From contig NC_134704.1 in assembly GCF_043290135.1 (NCBI RefSeq), forward strand, positions 18,268,001-18,332,000: 64,000 nt of DNA, in the 5' to 3' direction. Origin of the DNA: Rhipicephalus microplus. Taxonomy: Eukaryota > Arthropoda > Arachnida > Ixodida > Ixodidae. The notes below the pieces were generated by a model, which was not told where the DNA came from, searched no databases, and was given only the letters and a program-made list of their open reading frames with translations. The position numbers and the translations under genes are program-made. Positions 36,469 to 64,000 of the stretch are shown one piece after another; the first letter of the stretch is position 1; each line of letters begins with the position of its first letter.

Positions 36469-36642
36469 CTGGGCTGAGACAGGCGCATAGCCAAAAATTT
36501 TTTTTCGGAGGGGGAGGGGGGGCACCACTTTGATTTCGGGAGGAGAACCCCCTGAAAATGGCCATTTTTTGCTCTCCATGCTATGGTGAAGGGGGGCACG
36601 TGCCCGCTGTGCCACCCTTTGGCTACGCCCCTGGGTTGAGAG
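36469..36642. mobile_element. Short inverted-terminal-repeat (MITE-like) element
   Basis: Element 36481-36630, about 150 bp. The left end GGCGCATAGCCAAA and the complement of the right end GGCGTAGCCAAA are inverted repeats. Flanks CTGGGCTGAGA (from 36469) and CTGGGTTGAGA (from 36631) look like an 11-bp duplication with one mismatch. The interior has a G-rich tract and AATGGCCATTTT. No coding capacity. Confidence 0.55.
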
Positions 36643-39600
36643 TTTCGGCAATCGAATTAAACGTAATGGCTTTGCGTTTGAGAAACTTGAGCTTTCCTGT
36701 CCGTAGTAAACCAGTTACGTGGAGCTTCCTTTGTGAAGCTTCGTGGTAGCGAGCAAGGTGGCATAGCTACGTGGCACGAAGAAAAACGTCAACGGACTTA
36801 CAAAATCGCATACACTGGCGACACAGTTATAACTCTGGAATGTCAAAAAACGACACGCACGCTCTGCGTCAACGTTCAACCACTGGCTGACCTAACTTGA
36901 CTAAACACAACGCTTAACGGCACTGTAAGTATACACCCAAAGAAATAGCTTTTCATTGCTACCAAAAATAATGAACAAGAAAGCCTGAGCGTAGGTGTAT
37001 GTTGCCAGTACAAAATAGAAGTAAATGGTTCATCGCTGCTTTTTTTTTTGACCAGTGTTGCTAAAATTGTTTGGCTTTTCGTTCAAACACAGTATCTTTT
37101 TTTTCGGCTATGGTTTTTTCTAACGTATTTCTCGTTGAAACACACAGTAAGAGTATCCGCACTCTTGTTTTGTCGTATTTTTGCATTTGTTCAGCTAAGT
37201 ACACGACGATATATGGTTAATTGGCAACATATTCTTTGGTTTACATTCTATGGATCATATAAGTTCATTTGTATGTTTTCACTATTTCATGAAGAATTCA
37301 GGATGCGAAAAAATTCGTAAGTAGATTTTTTATCTCAGAATTTTTTTTACGAATTCTCTTCTCGTAACTTGTTCCTGAGCCTTCAGTTATAGTGTCTTTG
37401 CTGTAAAGCGTCACATAAAGGCCTCAAAAGTTCTCGTTAACAGTTGGTTATTCGTAATGAAGACCTGAGCGACCTTGAAGTGACATTAAATTTCATTAGC
37501 TCATTTAGTCCTTTGTTGCGCAGCGATAGCTTTCCATGCTTGAAAATACTTTATTTATATAAATAAAACGGTTACTGTCGACACGTTAGCAAAAGTGAGA
37601 ACTCAAGCTTTTGACCATCAATGTCCAAAAATAAGATTTCATGGTCCACATACACTTTTAAACTTTGCTTCGATGGTATGTGTGGTGTCTTTGGTGTACT
37701 ATAACACGTGTGAGGTTTGGGACTAAAACATAAATGAGCATAACTTGACTATTCTTTACACTCGCTTTGGCTTCGAATTATTTGCAATATAATTCAAAAA
37801 AGCTATTTTTAATTAGCCTTATCATTAGTTCTCACGGAAGAGTAATTAGAGCACAGAATCTAGTATCACGCATGAACAGAAAGCTTTAGAATAGAATACC
37901 CACCGCTTTACGCACTCAGTTGTCTTCACTTGCGCAGTGTCGTCAGTGCACGTGTGTCGGTCATTGGCAACAAACAGCTATTAGGGTTAGTGGTTTTCAA
38001 AGTTAGCCGGCGTGCTCAAGCGGCAACTGAAGCTCATTTACGTACATATCTTGAAGATCAGAGTACGATACACTTAGTTTTGGTTTACGATAGAAAAATT
38101 CTATGGTGAATCACCTACGGCGCGTTTACGCAACCTCAATAAGTTCATTGAAAGCAAGTATTAGGTATCCTATTCTAAAGCTGGTCGTTCCGTTTGCGTT
38201 GCCTACCGTTGATTCAAGGCTGGTATCTGTTTTTTTGTGTGTGCTTAAAAACAATTTAAACTGCAAGCCGAAAGCCAAGGCGTTAAGCTCGGGATTGGTA
38301 CGGGGGAATCAAATTATTCTTGCACGGTAGGAGTAAGGGGGAGGTTGTGACGGCTGTATGTGCTTGTGTTTCTGCCGGAGTGTTCTGGAAGCCCGAGAAA
38401 GAGTTTGACAAACGTGTCTGTGCTGTATTCAAAGTGTGCCGGGTTTCTGAGTCGCAGGTAGGTGTTTGCGTGTGTTCATTGTGTCGTGTTACACGAGCAC
38501 GAGGACATCAACTGGCAGCCTGTCGAGTCACATTCATCCCTTCCCCATGCGTACGATACACACACACTGGCGCCATCGCACACACACAAGACCAAGTACA
38601 GATAAGGTATACACGTTCCTTATATATATTCATATTCATATATGTATAGAACTCTCGTTTGAGTCAGAGAGTAAAATCGCATTCCGTTTGTTGTTTAAGG
38701 ACATGCAATTGCTACAAGAAGCTACGCGCTGGCAAACGGGGCTGAAAAACTGACTGCCCACAGCTGGCCAAAAAAAGTGTGTGAAGTGTTAGATACTTCG
38801 TTAAAAAGTTCAACGTGTCAATCCTGGCACTTGACACACTGTGCTTTGTGTGTCTAGGAAAATTGCACAGTCTTTATTGAACAAACAATTCTTCTTGTCA
38901 ATTTCAAAAGCCAATGTTTTGCAAGACGTTTCTAACCGTGATTCACTTTTCTGGTCAAGATACAGGCGTCTTAGTACACTTCCGAGTAACTATACCAATT
39001 AGCACTTCTACTAGTCAACATCTCTGGTTCTTACAAGAAGCGGCTAACTTTAGTCTCAACTAAACGTTTCGCTTCATAGCGTCAAATCTTTCCTTTTGTC
39101 AGCTGCGTGATGACGTTTTTTTTAATAATAAGTAATTCAGGAATATATACATGAACCTCGCACTTCGCTCTAATGAAAGCTGAATCTTTTAGTACATTTC
39201 AATCGACTGTAGTGGTGTCCATATTCATTTTCCACAGTTTATTTTTTTTGGACGGGGGGGAGTACCCGAGATCGATTTCAGGAACCATCATATTCACTGG
39301 CTGTATGTGCAGAGAACCATTTAAGGAGTTGGAAACAAGCCTTGGCTACCATGTGGAGGTGCCACTGAGAAAACAGTTCTTCTGATGCATTGTTTTGGAT
39401 ACCAATCCTATCAGTCGGAAAGTTCGTATTTGCGAAGGTATTACAAATTTGTAATTACCTTTCTAATTTACTTCTAGCCAATTCAACGTCTAGATTTTGC
39501 TTAAGTATACCATCTTGTTATTTGCGAATTCATTAGATAATATTATTAACCAGGATCAACTAGAAAATGCGCAGACATACCACAAAATTCGGCTGTCTTC

Positions 39601-42600
39601 CACTGGCCTATGCAGTGCTTTGAAATAGAATTATGGCATCTTGATTTATTTATTAAATGGGTGAAAATAGTCGTTCAAAATGGCCATTGTGTTTATCGCG
39701 TTTTGATAACACTTTCTATTCGCAGCACTACCCATATTTTGTTGTTCGCTAAGATCTCTAATGACCGTAAAAACTAAGCAGCCAATTATGTTTTTTTTTC
39801 TACTGAGCACATTTCACACCGAACCATAGCTACTGCGATATGTATATTATATTTTAGTGACATGCGCCAAAGTACTGTGTTTCCGCTTCTATCTTTCTAT
39901 CACATTTATGTTTAAATGTTATGCCTAGCATGACTTTGTAGACTGACAGCACTTTTTTCTTTGTTTCACAACTACACTGTTTTATGGCTAAAAAACATAT
40001 ATTATTCTGCATGCTTTAACATCACTGATTGAAGCTGTAATCGTGATCCTGTTGTTGAGATCACTTAAAGCTTGAAGCTATAGCCCATTGTTAAAACAGT
40101 GATTCGGTGTGATATTCGCGGTTCTTTGCTGATAAGCACCTGTACGGTTTAAAACAACAACTATCAAATATGCATCTTTAGCATTGGCTTCTAGGTTCCA
40201 CGGATAAAGAAAATAAAAGAAAAGCGTTATCTTCGTAAAAGCTATCGAAAATGGGAAACTACTATGCCCTGTAAAGGGATATAAGAGGCTCAAATTTTAG
40301 TGGATAGAAAACAAAATGAGATTCATTTATTTCTGTGAGTTGACGTCCTTTTCAAACCTTCCAATCACATATCAATGTTGGGTGGAACGTTGAAACCGGT
40401 ATACCGAGAAAACAGTTCCGACATGAGATCACCTCGGAAACGTGGGAATGACAGCGTTAAATTATTCGACAAATCTTCTAGGCAATTTTAAAATGACCGT
40501 GCATTGTATGTGTATCATGTAATAATATTACGTGCATCTTCGATGCAGGCATCAAGTACTGCAACAAAACTAATGAGGAACTGAGATAAGCTAACCGTAG
40601 ACGACTCGCCACAAGCGCCACATGTATAGTTCAGAAATTACCATACTTTGAAGACGCTCTGATAGCCCTTGGCTATCGAGGGAAAAGGAACCGTAAATCG
40701 TTCAGCAAAAGGCTTCATACAGAAATATTCATCAATCAAAGTATCATAACACGCGGACCTTTTACTAGCGCGTCGCGCAATCTGTCTTACACAAGTGCGC
40801 CTTCGCGAAAATCAACTTCAAGCCAATACGTCTCTCTAGGGAAAAAAATGAACGTATCTAGTACAGTAGAAAAACGCACAACATCAAAACAAGTGTTTCC
40901 TACCATTTTCAAATAAATTAGGCGATCCTGTTTGTATACTAGCATAAATTAATCATAATAGTATAAATATACGGAGACACCCATGTCATGATTGTTTCGT
41001 TAGCAAGCGTGCAATATCACACGGCATTAGTGGAACGCTGGCGAGGGAACTGCGGTTCACCACGGCTCTCAAGGTTGTTATTTTTTATTCTTTGTTTGTT
41101 TGTTTTGTTCTTTAGAGCATAATTGTCCCAGATGCGCTTAGATTGTTGGCTTCTGCACTTCCGGTTCAACACTACTGGAGCCAGGAGACTCTAAAGTTGA
41201 ATACGCCATCAAATGTGCTGGAGGGCGTCGCCCTGAGTGGTCAGTACACTTTTTAGTAATCTGAAAAGTTACCCGCGAGGAGTATTCATTCAAGTCTTCT
41301 GGTCGCTTCTGAGATGCAATCTGTAACCTATTCGGTGAACCGCGCCTTCCGTCACCATCGTCCTATAAACAGTGAAAGCCACATCTAGCATGCACTTTGC
41401 GCGCAACCTCACCTATAACACGTATAAAAACATTTGCTTTGCGCGCATAGCACTTCGTTTTCCGGGGAGCACGCTTTTTTTTGTTTATTTAACACACATA
41501 CGTACAACATTCAGGCACATGAACGAAATAAAAAGACATATTCGAGCTGTTTTTCACGATATTTTGCGAGATAACCACATCATACTTGAAGCAGAAACCC
41601 TGAAATGCACTCTATTCAGCTTTTTTTCTTACTGCTTTTGTTTACCCTCTTTTTTTTGTCCGTTTGTAGCTCTTGATTAATCGCCAGCTGAGGATGCTTC
41701 CAAGAGGTTGCTTCTTGGGTGGAGATTATCTTATTTATTCGCGCTTTCTTGTGTTTATCTAGCTGGAGGACCTTTAGGTGGATTAAGGCGGATCAATGGT
41801 ATCAAGCGGGCCTACACGTGCCGCACTCATCGCACAAGCAAGTCAAGTGCGAAGCGGAATGTTCTCTTTTTTTTAAGCTTAGAGGCGAATACGCATGTAA
41901 ATGCTTATCCACGGGTAACCGTCAGGAATAACGTTAATGCATGTGTTGGAGAGCATACCGTCGTGGTATAGAAGCAAAACGCCGCCGCGGTGCGCAAGCA
42001 TCGAGGAAATGCGGCTGGCGGATTTACGTCTGTAATATGTAACACAGAACACGACCAGTCAGACTGAACGCTACGCGCACGCCAACACGCCCAGGCGCGC
42101 AAATATGAAGCCACGTCAGAAACCCGCTGAATTCTACTCTTTACAAAATAATACGTGAAACGAGCTAGAATGGAAAACGACGATTCTATATTCGCACGTT
42201 TCCAGTGAAAAATATAATTTAATAACGAAGCCTCAACGAACAAACGAACTCATTCGCTACTCGAACGATATAAGTGTTTGTACGCTATGCACGTAATATA
42301 AGAAAAAAAAAGAAAGCATTCACGGAGAGTGTGAGAGGGCGGCGAGCATGCCCCGACACTCGTCCTGAAAATGCGTATCTCTGCGGAAAAAAAATTCGAA
42401 ACACCAACTTTTCGTCCCTTGCCGGCGGTGTGTGTGAGCAGGAGCCACATCTTTTTTCTCTGACGTGGACGAGTTTTCCATCACACTTTCAGGGTGGCTA
42501 CGCACGGAAGTATTTCCTGCAGCTCTTCTCGACACCGCTGGCAGCATTACGCAGTGGACACTCACACACACTCACGGACGCACACGACGACCACCAGGAG

Positions 42601-43135
42601 GCACGCCGTGACGGAACTAAACGAGCAGCCTCTTTGGCTGCGCTGTCACTCTCATCTTCCTTTAGTGGGTCTCACTGGACGACGGTTTCAGTCACAAGTG
42701 TAGGCGCCTTCCATTGGAGGCTGTCTTATCCGACGAGGCGCCCATGTCAACCGCATCGCCTTGCAGGTTTGGTGTGAGTTCACTCCTTGCGTTTTCTTTA
42801 GTTATGCCAGATTCAAATAAATGGCACGTTGAAACATGAGTAAATATTAACGTATTCAGTCTTCTGCACCACCGTCTCTTGCTACAGGGCAGTTCACTGG
42901 TTGTGTGGATTTCTGTTTACCAGATGACAATACCTGAATTTAGGCTCGAAATTCTTTTCTGAATGAAGATCTCAGCAGATGTTAATTGAATATGAGTCAA
43001 TTTGTCAACTACAGTAACTGGAGCATTTTATAATCATCTGTTACTGAACATTTTACGGAAAAAACAAACTAAATTGGAGTTATGCATTATCATGACTTTA
43101 CACAACAGAGCAGACGCCCTTAAAAACAGATGTTC
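36643..43135. other. Longest gene-free stretch; nothing recognised
   Basis: AT-rich with poly(T) runs. 38300-38600 and 42300-42780 are somewhat richer in GC and carry overlapping frames up to 167 codons on both strands, without recognisable domains. The right end abuts the 3' end of the alpha-2/delta gene, so parts of 42-43 kb could belong to its 3' UTR. Confidence 0.4.
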
Positions 43136-43141
43136 TTTAAT
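43136..43141 (-). promoter_or_regulatory. Possible poly(A) signal of the alpha-2/delta gene
   Basis: ATTAAA on the minus strand, 520 bp past the stop codon, followed after about 25 nt by a GT-rich stretch (CTCTGTTGTGTAAAG on that strand). It is a common variant signal; no canonical AATAAA was noticed between it and the stop. Confidence 0.25.
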
Positions 43142-43661
43142 TCTGCGCTCGCTAATATAGTCCTAAGCTTTTTTTGCATGTAATGGTAAACGGTTCCCGT
43201 GATTAATAATCATTGCTGTGGTTAGACAAGGCGGATGACATGGTCGCAAAACTCAGGCGGGAGGGTCACTTTTCAAAATCACACCTTAAGCCTCGTTCAC
43301 AGGAAACGTCAGTCAGCCGCGGTGCACTTCGGAAACAGGGGGTAGGGAGGGGTGGTCCTTCTCTTTCTTGCTTTTGGTCAGACGAGCAGGTCTTCACGGC
43401 ACACACACATATTCACCGATTGCCTCGTGGCAAGTCAGACACAACACCACTGCACCGTGAAAGGCCTCGTTACCTTTCCGTTATCTTTTGTTTTGTGAAG
43501 TTGTTCTTTTTTCAAACAGCCCAGAGCAAAAGCACTGGGAGTCGATGGTCCTCTTCGTACCTCCCAAGCAGCGCTGTCTTTTGATGGAATGTTTGGCCAG
43601 TGCGTGGCTAAGGGCGCGGAACCGTGCCCACCTTGTGGCATGGGCCGTGAAATCTACAGTC

Positions 43662-62446
<18,785 letters not shown>

Positions 62447-62816
62447 CTGCGAATAAAAAATGTCAACACTGCAAGTTAATGTCTCTTTAACTAGCTATAT
62501 AAGTGTAAACAAGCATAAGCACGTGCTTCTAGTTGTATCTAAATACTCCCGTAGCAAAAATATTCACTGTACGACAGATTATAGTCGTACAGTGAAGTAG
62601 GTATGGCAAACCTTTCTCTGAAGTATGTGCCCGGACGTGCTTTTTTTTCGTCACTGTATTTGTTGTTCACACGACATATATATCTACTTTGTATGTTAAT
62701 TACAAAGTTTACGGTAAAGCATACGAGGTACCACAAGATAAACCCTACACTGCAACTCCGGCGTGAAGCTTCGTTTCTTTGCAGGCTTTGTTGGTGGTTG
62801 CCTGGAAAAAATATCC
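62447..62816. other. Intron upstream of the first visible exon, nothing recognised
   Basis: AT-rich; no further alpha-2/delta exon was found from here to the right edge. Confidence 0.5.
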
Positions 62817-62840
62817 GCCATATCCACAAAGTGAATGATG
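62817..62840 (-). repeat. Family D arm fragment
   Basis: GCCATATCCACAAAGTGAAT then GATG is the complement of the ATCATTCAC..GTGGATATG arm seen at 48649-48687. Confidence 0.6.
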
Positions 62841-62875
62841 TTAGAGGAGCTTGCTCGGAAGGGAACGGGCCTTTT

Positions 62876-63175
62876 CTTGGCCAGATCATATCTGCAGGAA
62901 AGCTTGTTAACGAGCCGACGCATGATGTGTACGTCGAAGGCTGCTTTATTGGGCCCGTTCTGTGGCCGACACTGCACAATGTTGACTTCGTCGATCGCCA
63001 CGTTAACCACCTGCCCCTTTATGTCATACTGGCTGCTGCCGTAAGTCAAATGCCTAATGCTCATAAATGGCAAACGTGGAACTATCAGGTGTTCTTCAAT
63101 GGCGTTGGGTGCTGGCAGGTGAGGAGGCATGGGAGGATATCGGTACCCGTGCGTAACACTCAGGAACTTGTCACG
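62876..63175 (-). pseudogene. Fragment of a Helitron-type replicase/helicase ORF (DUF6570-like)
   Basis: About 100 open codons on the minus strand contain PPHLPAPNAIEEHLIVPRLP followed by FMSIRHLTYG, then YDIKGQVVNVAID and VHIMRRLVNK. The pattern (L.P.E..LI.PR.PFM.IR.L..G....KG.VVNVP.D) is the DUF6570 signature found upstream of the helicase-like domain in many animal Helitron proteins. No Rep or helicase motif and no Helitron ends are visible, so this is a piece. It lies upstream of the alpha-2/delta exons in the same orientation, presumably in an intron. The family call is from memory. Confidence 0.6.
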
Positions 63176-63544
63176 AGGTGCCGAGCGTATGAAGCGACGA
63201 GAACAAAGTGGACGTAGCCGCGAGGGGGCGAGCGTGCGTGCCATCGAAAACCGAAGCATTGGGTGGTGGCGCGCCATCTAGTGAGCGTTGTTGGAATCAC
63301 CGGAGAAGCGACCGCAGCAGTGACCTTGAGCGGCGACTGAAGAAGTGTACACAGGCAACACACTGGTGTACCCGCCGACACCGCAGGACAGGGTGCGAGC
63401 ATAAGAAGCTGGCCGCGCAAGCTCCTAAAATGCATACACAGTATTATTTGAAGGCACCGGCCGTGGCGCATGACAAGTATGTGGCCCGGTGAAGACGCCA
63501 AGCGTTTATTATTCCATTGCCCTGAATTGCCTCTGAAGTTCGCA

Positions 63545-63815
63545 CACAAATTGACGCTTGATTGATTGATTTGTGGGGTTTACCGTCCCAAAACCACCAT
63601 ATGATTATGAGAGACGCCGTAGTGGAGGGCTCCGGAAATTTCGACCACCTGGGGTTCTTTAACGTGTGCCCAAATCTGAGCACATGGGCCTACAACATTT
63701 CCGCCTCCATCGGAAATGCAGCCGCCGCAGCCGGGAATCGATCCCGCAACCTGCGGGTCAGCAGCCGAGTACCTTAGCCACTAGACCACCGCGGCGGGGC
63801 CACAAATTGACGCTT
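63545..63815 (-). mobile_element. Full-length family A SINE with perfect 15-bp target-site duplication
   Basis: SINE 63560-63800: GATTGATTGATTTGTGGGGT at the tail side, body, box B, box A and head CACCGCGGCGGGGC. CACAAATTGACGCTT is identical at 63545-63559 and 63801-63815, and the copy is close to the family consensus, so this is probably the youngest insertion in the window. Confidence 0.95.
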
Positions 63816-64000
63816 CCAGCGATTGGACAGTTAGAAGTTTTCCGTACGGATGTGGCTGGAGCATCACCCCCATCGATCGCTAGCGCGCACAAAAAATAAA
63901 AAAATAAAAACACATCTGTGCTTTTTTTCAGGCCTACGGGCGTGTGTGAACGCATTTGACTATAATATCATGCAACACCCTCGTTCGCATGAGCGCATGC

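Noticed and set aside
42274..42777. 167-codon plus frame near the alpha-2/delta 3' end
   Set aside because: Overlaps other frames on both strands, with no recognisable motif; a GC-richer patch is the simpler explanation.
43203..43208. Second poly(A)-signal candidate near ATTAAT
   Set aside because: Not a standard signal and no GT-rich element follows; the ATTAAA at 43136-43141 is better but still weak.
62603..63217. 204-codon plus-strand frame
   Set aside because: It is the antisense shadow of the DUF6570-like frame; the minus reading has the recognisable motif.

Overview
The window is nuclear DNA of a eukaryote, most likely a hard tick (Ixodidae). The evidence is a multi-exon animal gene with spliceosomal introns, many copies of tRNA-derived SINEs of the kind recalled from tick genomes (their roughly 240-bp body ends in a GATT/ATCA tail), a degenerate non-LTR retrotransposon, a Helitron fragment, fold-back and pogo-like DNA elements, and long TATC, TTA and GATT microsatellites. 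Nothing looks prokaryotic, and I found no CRISPR array, operon or intact tRNA or rRNA gene. The species cannot be fixed from the sequence alone.

Layout. Positions 1-5110 hold a family A SINE (minus strand) split by a 4.93-kb LINE of the L1/Tx1 type, also on the minus strand. The LINE has a poly(A) tail and a 17-bp target-site duplication, its ORFs are broken by stops and frameshifts, and it carries a tiny SINE fragment inserted in its reverse transcriptase. Positions 5.1-43.1 kb contain no gene I can support. They hold SINEs of three families, a pogo-like transposon relic (18.54-20.16 kb), microsatellites, small repeat families and long stretches with no recognisable content.

Positions 43.66-62.45 kb (minus strand) contain 26 consecutive coding exons giving the last 691 codons of a voltage-gated calcium channel alpha-2/delta subunit (CACNA2D family). 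I placed every exon by reading frame, splice signals and family similarity. All 25 junctions agree in codon phase and the exons total 2,076 bp, stop included. The N-terminal half (signal peptide, most of the VWA domain with its MIDAS) lies beyond the right edge. Its introns hold a fold-back element with a minisatellite core, an antisense ORF of degenerate charged repeats, compound microsatellites and short hairpins. To the right of the first visible exon are a Helitron-type DUF6570 fragment (62.88-63.18 kb) and an intact SINE with a perfect target-site duplication (63.56-63.80 kb).

The alpha-2/delta gene is the only host gene recognised; it encodes an extracellular, probably GPI-anchored channel subunit. 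The rest is a record of nested mobile-element activity. I did not find a convincing new biological system. The points most worth a second look are a GC-AG intron, a C15T8 polypyrimidine tract, a pair of in-frame acceptors 12 nt apart, the SINE-LINE-SINE nest, the fold-back element and the antisense intronic ORF.
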